A stretch of 64,000 nt of DNA from Bacteroidales bacterium (GTDB taxonomy: Bacteria > Bacteroidota > Bacteroidia > Bacteroidales > F082). Both the position numbers and the translations under genes were made by a program. The notes under the pieces were generated by a model that was not told the DNA's origin, searched no databases, and saw only the letters and a program-made list of their open reading frames with translations. Location: the NCBI GenBank assembly GCA_024400455.1, contig JAKSMU010000001.1, positions 62,001-126,000 on the forward strand, written 5' to 3'. This document shows positions 34,288-42,200 of this stretch, piece by piece. Each line of letters begins with the position of its first letter. Position 1 is the first letter of the stretch.

Positions 34288-37200
34288 TTAATAGTTGTAG
34301 TAATGCTGAATGCATTCGTTGGTCTTCGTGATGATGAGGTCTTTCATCTCGGTGCGGTCGAAACGCTCGGCACTCTCCGAAAGTTCTCTCAGCACCTCGA
34401 GACTTTCACCGATTTCATCATCGTAGTATTCCTGGAATTTAGGCTTCATCTTGCCGTAGAATACCAGTTTATCGGAATAGTTCTTAACCATCTTTTCCAT
34501 GAAAGCATCACCCTTTTCATCGGCACCGCAAACGTAGTACATTTCAGGGAACTGATACAGCATGACATCGAATGGGAATTTCTCGTTCGGGAAGAATTCC
34601 TGATATTTGTCCATCACGACGACGGCTGAATCATATTGTGCATGATTGACTAAGCTCTGTGCCAGACGAATGTAGCTCTGACGGGCAAAGGTGGCGTTGC
34701 GGACGCTTTCGCGGTCAGGCACCACGCCATCTTGGTTCAGGCTGCCCCATCTTGCCTTGTTGACCAGAAGGTCGTAGGCGCCTTCGCGGTAAACGCCGCC
34801 AAGACCTCTGTGGTAGTCTTCGGCTTCAACAGGAATGAAGCGGTAGGAGAGACCTTCCATGTGCAAATACTTGTCGATGCCAAGCACCTTGCTCATGTCG
34901 CTGAAGCTGGTGAAGTAAATCGGGCGTTCCCAGTTGTTGGTGGCGATGAAGTCGAGCAGCATGATGGCGTTCTTGTAGATGTAACTGCCACATTTCAAGT
35001 CCCAGTTGATTTCGTCAACAATCTTGTCCTGCATGTTTTCTGGGACGATGCCGTTGCGGATGCAGGCTTCCTTGTCGACGGTCAGTTTCAGTTGACGGCA
35101 AGGCACATAGTGTGTCGAACCGCCGCCTTGGTAATACTTCACGGCCTTCGGGTTGTTGAGGAAGTCAATGACTTGCTGCAGTTCGACGCGCTTGCCGCTG
35201 AAGAAATCTTCTTCGATGATCGGCAGGCTTTCGTTGACACCGTTTTCATATTCCTTAGGACTCAATGTCAGCGGCATGCGTTCCGATTCGTAGACCTTTC
35301 TGCCCATCTGGTGGACATACCAGTAGCCTTGCGAAAGCATGTAGTTGCACACGCGGACATCGGTGCGGTAGCCTTCCACTTCCTGGACGTACCAAAGCGG
35401 GAAGGTGTCGTTGTCGCCACGGGTGAAAATGACAGCATTCGGAGGCAGCTGTGCAAGGTAGTTCTTCGCCCAGTCTAAGGCCGAAGTCTTGCCGGAACGG
35501 TTGTGTTCTTCCCAACCTTGAGAACCCATGACGCATGGCACGGCGAGGAAACAAACCAGGCCGACGGCCACGGTCGTCACCATTTTCTTGCTCTTGGTGG
35601 CGCGGTCGATGAGGTCGATGAGGGCAATCACGCCCATGCCAATCCAGATGCAGAAGGCATAGAACGAACCAGCGTATGAGTAGTCTCTTTCACGAGGCTG
35701 GCAAGGCACTTGGTTCAGGTAGATGACGATGGCGATGCCTGTCATGACAAAGACGAGGAAGATAATCCAGCTTTGCTTCAAATCGCGCTTGAGCAGCCAA
35801 ATCAGACCGATGAGGCCGAGAATCAGAGGCAGGAAGAAATAGGTGGTTCTGCCTGGATTCTGCAAGCTTTCAGGCATGTCGCTCTGGTCGCCGAGTCGGG
35901 CATTGTCGATGAAGCTGATGCCGCTCAACCAGTTGCCGTGGGTCAGTTCGCCTTGGCTTTCGATGTCGTTCTGACGGCCAACGAAATTCCACATGAAGTA
36001 CCTCCAATACATCCAGTTGCACTGATAGTTGAAGAAAAACTTCAGGTTTTGTCCCATGGTCGGTTTCAGGATGGTTTCAGTCGAGCCATCGTATTTTTTC
36101 ACTCTTACCGGGTCGCCGATGATGTTGCCACGGCTGTCTTTGCGATATTGTTCATACGTGTTTATATGACGCTCGCTTTGCGTGCTCCACATGCGAGGGA
36201 AGATAGTCTTCATCTCGTCGGGATAATCCGGTGTGGAGTGCTTGCGGTCGTCGGTGATGACGTATTTGTGCGCTTCTTTATCCTTGACATAGATTGGAGA
36301 TGCGTCTTTGGCATCGGAAACAGGAGCGTTGTAATAGGCACCGTAAAGCAAAGGCCAGCTGCCGTATTGTTCACGGTTGAGGTAAGCCAGCAGCGACAGC
36401 GATTCCTTCGGCTCGTTTTCGTTGATAGGCGTGTTCGTGTTGGCGCGGATGACCAGCATGAAGAACGACGAGTAGCCAATCAAGATGAACATAAGGCAGA
36501 GGATGGCGGTGTTCCAAACCGCTTTCTGACGCTTGGTGGTGTAAATCAGGCCCCAGACGATGAGTCCGATGATGAGGGCGAAATAAACGATGGTGCCCAA
36601 ATTGAATGGAGCTCCCAGCGTGTTGACGAAGAACAGTTCCATCTTGCCGGCCAGGTTGACGGTCTGCGGCACGATGAAGTTGTTGATCAGCCAAAGCAGC
36701 GCCACCGAGATGAGGCCCACGCCAATGAAACGCCAGAAGGTGATCTTTTTCTTGGCTTTCTTGAAGTAAACCACATAAACGATGGCAGGGATGCACAAGA
36801 GGTTAAGCAAGTGAACGCCAATGGATAAGCCAATCATGAAGGCGATGAAGATAATCCAGCGGAGGCTCTTCGGGTCGTCGGAGGCTTCTTCCCATTTCAG
36901 GATAGCCCAGAAAGTGACGGCGGTGAAGAACGACGACATGGAATACACTTCGCCTTCCACGGCGTTGAACCACTGCGATTCGCTGAAGCAGTAGGCGATG
37001 GCGCCGACGAAACCAGCCAGCAGCACGCCAATCTTATTCGTCCAAGGCGCATCTTCGCCTTCTTTCATCCAGATTTTTCGGGCCAGCATGGTGATGGTCC
37101 AGAACAAAAATGCAATGGTCAGGCCGCCGCAAATAGCCGACATGCCGTTGATCATCATGGCCACTTTGGTGACATCGCCACCCGCAAAGAGCGAGAAGAA

Positions 37201-37383
37201 ACGGCCTAACATTTGGAATAGAGGTGCCCCAGGAGGGTGACCCACTTGCAGTTTAAAAGCAGTCGAGATGTACTCGCCGCAGTCCCACCAGCTCACCGTT
37301 GGTTCGAGCGTGAGAAAATACACGACGGTGGCAATCAAACCTGCCAGCCAGCCTGTAATGTTGTTTAACCTTTTAAAAGTCAT
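34288..37383 (-). CDS. DUF2723 / TMEM260-like polytopic membrane protein (GT-C-type glycosyltransferase candidate)
   Basis: 1031 residues. The N-terminal ~650 residues hold about twelve transmembrane segments. The DUF2723 signature sits in the first luminal loop: TLEPTVSWWDCGEYISTAFKLQVGHPPGAPLFQM, with the acidic WDCGE motif in the position used by GT-C mannosyltransferases. A large soluble C-terminal domain (~380 residues) contains RGDNDTFPLWYVQEVEGYRTDVRV and TPR-like helices near the end. Eukaryotic TMEM260 is an O-mannosyltransferase. Bacteroidota members may be part of the protein O-glycosylation machinery, but this is inference. It has its own promoter (TATTTTTG at 37436) and terminator. 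Confidence 0.85.
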   Translation of the reverse strand: MTFKRLNNITGWLAGLIATVVYFLTLEPTVSWWDCGEYISTAFKLQVGHPPGAPLFQMLGRFFSLFAGGDVTKVAMMINGMSAICGGLTIAFLFWTITMLARKIWMKEGEDAPWTNKIGVLLAGFVGAIAYCFSESQWFNAVEGEVYSMSSFFTAVTFWAILKWEEASDDPKSLRWIIFIAFMIGLSIGVHLLNLLCIPAIVYVVYFKKAKKKITFWRFIGVGLISVALLWLINNFIVPQTVNLAGKMELFFVNTLGAPFNLGTIVYFALIIGLIVWGLIYTTKRQKAVWNTAILCLMFILIGYSSFFMLVIRANTNTPINENEPKESLSLLAYLNREQYGSWPLLYGAYYNAPVSDAKDASPIYVKDKEAHKYVITDDRKHSTPDYPDEMKTIFPRMWSTQSERHINTYEQYRKDSRGNIIGDPVRVKKYDGSTETILKPTMGQNLKFFFNYQCNWMYWRYFMWNFVGRQNDIESQGELTHGNWLSGISFIDNARLGDQSDMPESLQNPGRTTYFFLPLILGLIGLIWLLKRDLKQSWIIFLVFVMTGIAIVIYLNQVPCQPRERDYSYAGSFYAFCIWIGMGVIALIDLIDRATKSKKMVTTVAVGLVCFLAVPCVMGSQGWEEHNRSGKTSALDWAKNYLAQLPPNAVIFTRGDNDTFPLWYVQEVEGYRTDVRVCNYMLSQGYWYVHQMGRKVYESERMPLTLSPKEYENGVNESLPIIEEDFFSGKRVELQQVIDFLNNPKAVKYYQGGGSTHYVPCRQLKLTVDKEACIRNGIVPENMQDKIVDEINWDLKCGSYIYKNAIMLLDFIATNNWERPIYFTSFSDMSKVLGIDKYLHMEGLSYRFIPVEAEDYHRGLGGVYREGAYDLLVNKARWGSLNQDGVVPDRESVRNATFARQSYIRLAQSLVNHAQYDSAVVVMDKYQEFFPNEKFPFDVMLYQFPEMYYVCGADEKGDAFMEKMVKNYSDKLVFYGKMKPKFQEYYDDEIGESLEVLRELSESAERFDRTEMKDLIITKTNECIQHYYNY

Positions 37384-37435
37384 TGCTTTATTGTAATTTG
37401 TTATTGTTTGCTACAAACTGAATACTACAAAACTG

Positions 37436-37443
37436 CAAAAATA
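37436..37443 (-). promoter_or_regulatory. -7 box (TATTTTTG, minus) of the DUF2723 gene
   Basis: CAAAAATA on the plus strand, about 52 bases before the ATG. A TTG (CAA at 37466-37468) lies 22 bases further upstream. Confidence 0.6.
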
Positions 37444-37479
37444 TTGTTTTTTGGCATAGGTTTTTCAAAGGCAGGGGAA

Positions 37480-37903
37480 AATATTAGGTTACTAAGGTTA
37501 ATTGCTGGCGACTATATACGAGCAGTACTTATTGAGCGATACCTGAGACTCATTCCATCTGAAATTTGTCCAATTATCTCTTTCGTATATATACATAGTC
37601 AATATCCTAGTGCGACATTCAACAAAGCATATCGTCGCAAATTCTGCGACAAAACTACTATAATAATGTCGAATCGACAAGGAAATTCGCAAAATAACGC
37701 AAATTCTTATCAGCGTCCGCCAGGCAAGGACTTGCGTCAGCAAGGCCACATTCGTCAGATTCGCCTAATTAACTACGTTGAATCTGCGATTTCGCGGTCT
37801 TTCCTCTGCGTCCTCCATACATTTGTTAATGAATGGTTTCCTCTGTCAAAAAAGGTTTTGCTGGAGTTTTGAAGGTTATGTGAAATATTGTCTGTTCCTA
37901 AAT
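37480..37903. other. Gene-free region with a dispersed-repeat fragment
   Basis: No convincing gene on either strand. Between about 37725 and 37812 it carries phrases that recur in inverse orientation elsewhere: ATTAACTACGTTGAA and CGCGGTCTTTCCTCTGCGTCC also occur, reverse-complemented, at 48453-48538, and CAGCAAGGCCA recurs at 49601-49612. The rest shows no structure I can name. Confidence 0.6.
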
Positions 37904-37931
37904 GAAAAAGGCGCTTCATGCGAAGCGCCTT
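37904..37931 (-). terminator. Terminator of the DUF6266 gene
   Basis: Perfect 10-bp stem AAGGCGCTTC/GAAGCGCCTT with loop ATGC, followed on the minus strand by a short T run. Confidence 0.85.
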
Positions 37932-37972
37932 GCTGGGAATCCCTCACGAGGAGGGTTGCCGTGAAACGATGC

Positions 37973-38623
37973 TTATTTCTCGGCGCGGGTCTTGATGACG
38001 AACGAACCGAAGCCACGGGCGGATACTTTGCCTTTGGTGGCTACCGTTGCGTAGTAGTAGAGCTGGTCGCCGGCTTGGGCGAAGTCCTTCAGGTTGAGCG
38101 TTGCGGTTCCCGCTTCGGCCAACACGTTGGTGTTAACCAAGGTGACGGCCTTGTGGGTCTGGTTGAACAATACGATGATGGCGTTCGAGTTGCCGGCATC
38201 GTATTCAATCTCGCTTACGTCCCAAGGCAGGGTGACGGCGGTGGCGTCGGTGATTGTGGCCGACTGCAGGCTACCGGCTCCAACGGGACCGTTGCCCAAA
38301 CTGGTGATGCGGCTGAAGTCGAGTGTCTTGGCGTCGCCTTCGTCTGTCGCACAAGCGGCGATCTGGCGCGACAACAAGTTGCGGCGCGACAATCCTGTCA
38401 CTTCGGTGGGGTAGAGCGCCCTCAGCATCTCTTTGCTGATGCCGCGGGTGGCTTTGCCCAACTCCTTGAAGAAGTTGCGCTGCTTCACCTGTTCTTCGGT
38501 GTTCGCGTTCTTCACTTCAATGGCGCGGCTACGCATGACGTAACGTCCGTTCCATTTCGAGCCGACTACTGTGCCGACGGCTCCTGAGAATCCGTCAAGG
38601 ATTCCTTTGTTTACAATTGCCAT
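37973..38623 (-). CDS. DUF6266 family protein
   Basis: 216 residues from the ATG at 38623. The N-terminus (MAIVNKGILDGFSGAVGTVV, then GSKWNGRYVMRSR) is the hallmark of DUF6266, a Bacteroidota family of unknown role. The rest is a positively charged helical middle part (EEQVKQRNFFKELGKATRGISKEML) and a beta-rich C-terminal domain (AVTLPWDVSEIEYDAGNSNAIIVLF). The frame continues upstream to 38701 with Asn/Lys-rich codons of low quality. It is GC-richer than the neighbouring spacers. No signal peptide is seen. The gene occurs at the edge of an accessory region. Confidence 0.75.
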   Translation of the reverse strand: MAIVNKGILDGFSGAVGTVVGSKWNGRYVMRSRAIEVKNANTEEQVKQRNFFKELGKATRGISKEMLRALYPTEVTGLSRRNLLSRQIAACATDEGDAKTLDFSRITSLGNGPVGAGSLQSATITDATAVTLPWDVSEIEYDAGNSNAIIVLFNQTHKAVTLVNTNVLAEAGTATLNLKDFAQAGDQLYYYATVATKGKVSARGFGSFVIKTRAEK

Positions 38624-38701
38624 GATGATCACTGTTTTTGGCTTGTTAACATTAATGTTGTTTTCTTTTTTGCTGCTGTTGCAGCGGCTGTTTTTAGACA
38701 T

Positions 38702-39021
38702 TTTGTTGATATTTATTAAATATGATAAATTGATAAGTTATTTTTTTACCTCCTTCGGCAATGCCATTGCTTCCGGAACGTTTGCCCCTGAGGGGCGGTG
38801 GTCTTGTTCTGTTGATACGTTGCACTATCATCGTTGTAAAAATTTTCTGCAATTTTAATACAGTGACAATACGGTGTGCAATAGTTAGTGCAAACTAACT
38901 TCAAAGAAATTTTTCAGCATTGACAATCAATGTGTTGAAACGAAAAATGGTGACCTCGGTGATGTCACTCACCATAGGTCACCATTCACTCACCATCGAC
39001 TCACCACTGGAGTCCCCAACC
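38702..39021. repeat. Intergenic region with clustered TCACCAT direct repeats
   Basis: No gene. From 38964 to 39008 the phrase (A)CTCACCA(T) or GTCACCAT is repeated five times with short spacers, directly after the stop of the minus-strand gene at 39022. The rest is AT-rich spacer. Confidence 0.7.
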
Positions 39022-39972
39022 TCAACTGGCGCGGTTATTTGTGGTTCTGGCAAGGCTTTTCTCGATTGTGGCTACGGTTTCATCGTAGTCTTTAGGCTTT
39101 TCGCTGAACTTGTTTTTTGGCGTTGTGAGGGCTGTATCGTCGAAATTGCTGAAAATGGCACGCATCAGGGCAACCCATTCAGTAGTCTTGTGATAGGCTT
39201 CGGTTTCTTTCAGGTCTTCATAGATGCAATGGAAGGTGTAGCTGATGAACTGCTTGTTGCTGACGCGTGCGTTGATTTTCCGTATGTCGTTGGGGATTTT
39301 GCCGAAAATTACAAAGTGTTCCACATAATTGACGAGATTGGTGAACTCGTCTTGTTCCATAAATAATGTATGGGTTTTTGGTGATATGCAGGAAAGGAAT
39401 AGCAGTCGTCGCTTGGCCTTTTCGGCACATTCAAACAGTTCCTTGCAGTTCCCGTTGCCGATGCTGGCTTTTGGCGGTGCGTCCGATTCGATGATGAGGC
39501 CTTCGTGCGAGGCGAAGTCGAGGTTGGCATATCTCCTTTTTTCGGAAAACGAGTTGGCATAGTAAATCAGGTGGCCGATATAGGATGATTTGTTGTCTGA
39601 GACAGCCTTCTTCAGCAGGTTGGTCATGCGCCGTATCTTTTCGTCGGTGGTCTTGTTGGGTGAGCGGTAGAGGCTGAGCAGCACCAATGTGGTGGCCATT
39701 ACGAGTTCGCCTATTTGGTGCTCTTCATAGTTGTCGAGCAGTTCCTTTATCTCGGCAATATGTTCTTCGGGGTGTTTGTTCTCCATGATATAGGCGCAGA
39801 TTGCGAAGGCCATCTTGAACAGATGGCCGGCCTTGAACGTCGTGCTGTCGCATAGCGCTTCTATGAGTATGTCGTAGATCATATCCATCAATGGGTCCAT
39901 TTCGAGATAGAGGTCCACATCTATCTTTTCCTGGAATAGGGCTTCGTCTTGGGTGTTGAATAGTAGAAACAT
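39022..39972 (-). CDS. Hypothetical protein, unknown family
   Basis: 316 residues, predicted soluble and largely helical, no signal peptide or membrane segment. It begins MFLLFNTQDEALFQEKI; a central part (HLIYYANSFSEKRRYANLDF) is followed by CAEKAKRRLLFLSCISPKTHTLFMEQDEF and a Lys/Thr-rich tail. I do not recognise a domain. It is isolated, with AT-rich DNA on the upstream side and TCACCAT repeats just beyond its stop. The accessory context suggests a mobile or phage-related origin, but nothing in the sequence proves this. Confidence 0.6.
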   Translation of the reverse strand: MFLLFNTQDEALFQEKIDVDLYLEMDPLMDMIYDILIEALCDSTTFKAGHLFKMAFAICAYIMENKHPEEHIAEIKELLDNYEEHQIGELVMATTLVLLSLYRSPNKTTDEKIRRMTNLLKKAVSDNKSSYIGHLIYYANSFSEKRRYANLDFASHEGLIIESDAPPKASIGNGNCKELFECAEKAKRRLLFLSCISPKTHTLFMEQDEFTNLVNYVEHFVIFGKIPNDIRKINARVSNKQFISYTFHCIYEDLKETEAYHKTTEWVALMRAIFSNFDDTALTTPKNKFSEKPKDYDETVATIEKSLARTTNNRAS

Positions 39973-40362
39973 GTGACTCTTTAATTGTTTTTGGTTTGTT
40001 ACTGAAATTAGTTTTTTATTTTAGTTTGTATAATTTATAAATTATTCTAAATAAGATTACAAAGTGTTTGTTGACAACGAGAAATCTCTCGAGTCACTTC
40101 ACAACAAAAGTACGAATATTTTTTCAGGTGTTCGTGTAAAATGTAGTTTTTTACCACAAAACTTTTCAACAGAAATTGTTGATAAGTTATTATACTTTGA
40201 TATTGTGGTGGAAAGGAACGTGAACTTCGTCAGCTAGGCCTTGTGGCAAACATGTGGCATGGGCGAGAGTCATTTGCTCCTTTGGTGGATGCGGATGCCA
40301 TTCTGCTCAATCGTGCGAAGGCAATCTGCTTGCAACCCAAATCGGTATAATGGGCAATTCCT
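39973..40362. other. Gene-free AT-rich region
   Basis: Upstream of the minus-strand gene the DNA is very AT-rich (39990-40075). From 40080 to 40350 only short overlapping frames are open, without ribosome-binding or promoter support. I see no gene here apart from the small element that starts at 40363. Confidence 0.5.
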
Positions 40363-40370
40363 TATTTTTG
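40363..40370 (+). promoter_or_regulatory. -7-like box TATTTTTG before a candidate small gene
   Basis: TAnnTTTG match 28 bases before the ATG at 40398. No TTG is found at the usual upstream distance; the nearest is at 40330-40332. Confidence 0.4.
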
Positions 40371-40397
40371 CCACAGGAACAACAAAACTACGGAATT

Positions 40398-40460
40398 ATG
40401 AGCTGGCTGATTATCTTATGGCTGTTAGGGTTCTTCGATAAGGACGAGGGTGACGACTGA
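40398..40460 (+). CDS. Candidate 20-residue membrane peptide (too short for usual gene calling)
   Basis: ATG at 40398, stop at 40458-40460. The product starts MSWLIILWLLGFF and ends in an acidic tail (DKDEGDD): one short hydrophobic helix plus a charged C-terminus, like known bacterial small membrane peptides. A TATTTTTG box precedes it and a perfect 15-bp hairpin lies 75 bases after its stop. The alternative is a non-coding RNA of the same span. No homologue is known to me. Confidence 0.4.
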   Translation: MSWLIILWLLGFFDKDEGDD

Positions 40461-40534
40461 GAACGGGTAGCATGACCTCCAAGGCATTTGTCTTTCCGTC
40501 AACTTTTTAAGGACAGTAGGAGGGAAGAAAGCAG

Positions 40535-40572
40535 AATAAGGGTTGTCACCCTAAAGCGTGACAACCCTTATT
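40535..40572 (+). terminator. Perfect 15-bp hairpin, possible terminator
   Basis: AATAAGGGTTGTCAC at 40535-40549 pairs exactly with GTGACAACCCTTATT at 40558-40572 around an 8-base loop. The following T run is broken (ATTGTTTCTG), so termination could be weak. Confidence 0.65.
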
Positions 40573-40740
40573 GTTTCTGCCAGTCATCCAATTGCAGGAT
40601 CATTGAATATGGTTTCAAAAACAAATACCTGTCAAAAATCTAACGCCCGCCATCTATAGAAACTATGAAAGCTATCTGAAACCGCCCTTCAATTCTCAAA
40701 GAAGTCCGCATTTTCAACAGCTCATTTTAGTCCAACTAAC

Positions 40741-40882
40741 ACCATTTTAGTCGTAATTTTTTAGTCGTAATTTTGACTAAAAAGCAGTGCAATAATCTGA
40801 ATTAAAGACATTTGAATAAACCCACTTAGTCGTCCTTTGCGCCTTTTTTAGTCGTAATTCGTTCTGTTTTTAGTCGTAATTC
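40741..40882. repeat. TTTTAGTCGTAATT repeats
   Basis: The phrase TTAGTCGTAATT occurs at about 40747, 40761, 40848 and 40870, with a shorter TTAGTCGT at 40827. A reverse partner (GACTAAAA) at 40775-40782 makes a small stem with the second copy. Copies at 40827-40882 also encode the C-terminus of the minus-strand 48-codon frame. Confidence 0.7.
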
Positions 40883-40972
40883 ATCAGAATCCATGTCTTG
40901 AATCTTCCAAATACGGCCTTCACAAACCACGATTTCATTATTTTGCAATTCCCTTAACAAGTTGCCAAGCAT
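40826..40972 (-). pseudogene. 48-codon ORF, possible gene remnant
   Basis: From ATG at 40972 to the stop at 40826-40828 the minus strand encodes a protein-like sequence: MLGNLLRELQNNEIVVCEGR, then IWKIQDMDSDELRLKTERITTKK. The first 25 residues look like a helix plus beta-hairpin, as in the end of a winged-helix domain. The frame is open a few codons further upstream (GASNW) to a TAG. It may be the 3' end of a decayed gene or a small intact gene. I do not recognise a family. Confidence 0.4.
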
Positions 40973-40998
40973 CCAATTGCTGGCTCCCTAAATTTGAT

Positions 40999-41490
40999 TT
41001 ACTTGCTCTTGACCCACTTCCCGCCGAATCTTGTGTCGTTGTAGATCTCAAGGTAATCTTGTCCGTCAACAGAACTTGTCTTGAATTGGAGTGGGTTGTT
41101 GCAATTATTACTATGACCATATTTCAAGACATCGCCTTCAACGATATAGTTATAATCCCAAGAGAGACCAGAAGATACGTTAGTGTAATCTTTAAAGATG
41201 CCATATTCGTCAAACTGCAACATCCTTTCGTGTTCTTCAAAGCCGACAGGGTCGGCGATGCGCCAGCGGCCCACGATGCTGGGCTGGGCTGTAGGTGCTG
41301 CCATTTCCGGCTCAGGCTGAGCCGCAACCTCTTCAGCAGGTTCGGAATCGCCGAATAGTTCTTCGGTGACAACTTCGTCGTGGTGCAGCAGTTTGCCCAT
41401 TTTGTCGCCATCCACTTGCAGATAGCCCATGAAGAACCAGAAAACGGTGGCGAGCAATGCGCCGAGGAGAAATGATACTAAGCTTTTCAT
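40999..41490 (-). CDS. Membrane-anchored protein with lipocalin-like C-terminal domain
   Basis: 163 residues. An N-terminal transmembrane segment (LVSFLLGALLATVFWFFMGYL) leads into a Pro/Ala/Glu-rich linker (residues ~45-70). The C-terminal ~90 residues start with SIVGRWRIA and show the strand pattern of small lipocalin-like domains (ERMLQFDEYGIFKDYTN, GDVLKYGHS). The ligand is unknown. A TATCTTTG box on the minus strand at 41535-41542 supports the start. It is a single-gene unit. Confidence 0.65.
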   Translation of the reverse strand: MKSLVSFLLGALLATVFWFFMGYLQVDGDKMGKLLHHDEVVTEELFGDSEPAEEVAAQPEPEMAAPTAQPSIVGRWRIADPVGFEEHERMLQFDEYGIFKDYTNVSSGLSWDYNYIVEGDVLKYGHSNNCNNPLQFKTSSVDGQDYLEIYNDTRFGGKWVKSK

Positions 41491-41534
41491 TTTGTTATCC
41501 CTAAATTCGTGTCGGGCGCAACTGTTGGTGGGTG

Positions 41535-41542
41535 CAAAGATA
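41535..41542 (-). promoter_or_regulatory. -7 box (TATCTTTG, minus) of the lipocalin-like gene
   Basis: CAAAGATA on the plus strand, 44 bases before the ATG at 41490. Confidence 0.55.
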
Positions 41543-41684
41543 AGAAATGATTTGCATGTCCTGAGTTGGAATGATATTTTTTTTTGAGTTGCACGGTCTA
41601 TAAAGTGATGAAAGGAAATAGAGGTTTCCTTGCTTATTTCAACGGGATCTCTGACCTTTGCAGCGTCAAATAAACAATTAAAGT

Positions 41685-42200
41685 ATGGAATGGATTACTT
41701 CTTCGCAGTTTGTTGAAATGCTTAAACGCTTCCCCGATACCAAAATTGCTGCAAGACAATATCTTGGCACCCTTGATGTTTCAAGGCAGATTTGGGAATA
41801 TCATGCCGAAGGCAATGTGCTCCTTCATTATGTTGGGGAGAATAAGGATGAAATGACCGAATGTGATTTCATGAAATCATACGAGAACGCCCACTGGCTG
41901 CCCGATGATTTTTTCCATCTTTCCGACGAAAGACAAAAGGCTCTCGCAGTCCGTATTGTGGAGCATTTGATACAGACGGGAAACCTCGATTGGATTCTCA
42001 CGGAATGTAATATTAACTTTGTCCGCGAATGTCAGCATTGCCATGGTCTGATGAATGAAGGCTGGCTGTGTGGCGACACATACACTTTCTGCTCCGATGA
42101 TTGCCTTTTGAAAGAGAATCCGTCATTGAATAAAGAGACATTGGAGCAATTGAATGAGGACGATGAGTCCAATGTCTGTTGGAATGAATGGGAAGCTTAA
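41685..42200 (+). CDS. Hypothetical protein with a C-terminal Cys4 zinc-ribbon-like motif
   Basis: 171 residues, acidic, predicted cytoplasmic. The C-terminal part has CQHCHGLMNEGWLCGDTYTF followed by CSDDC, a CxxC...CxxxC arrangement suggesting a treble-clef or zinc ribbon. The N-terminal 110 residues are helical (SSQFVEMLKRFPDTKIAARQ) without a recognised domain. Its stop overlaps the stop of the convergent dpnA-like gene by 4 bases. It borders the restriction-modification operon; a functional link is possible but unproven. Confidence 0.65.
   Translation: MEWITSSQFVEMLKRFPDTKIAARQYLGTLDVSRQIWEYHAEGNVLLHYVGENKDEMTECDFMKSYENAHWLPDDFFHLSDERQKALAVRIVEHLIQTGNLDWILTECNINFVRECQHCHGLMNEGWLCGDTYTFCSDDCLLKENPSLNKETLEQLNEDDESNVCWNEWEA

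Noticed and set aside
35710..36828. 372-codon plus-strand frame inside the DUF2723 gene
   Set aside because: Antisense to transmembrane segments of the DUF2723 protein; the product is charged and repetitive with no recognisable domain.
37408..37872. 154-codon plus-strand frame upstream of the DUF6266 region
   Set aside because: No ribosome-binding site, domain or codon bias; its second half covers a dispersed-repeat fragment.
40241..40460. Two overlapping 66- and 68-codon plus-strand frames
   Set aside because: They begin before the -7-like box at 40363 and have unlikely composition; only the short frame from 40398 is kept as a candidate.
41059..41358. Plus-strand frame across the lipocalin-like gene
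   Set aside because: Antisense; the minus-strand gene has a promoter, a membrane helix and a lipocalin-like pattern.
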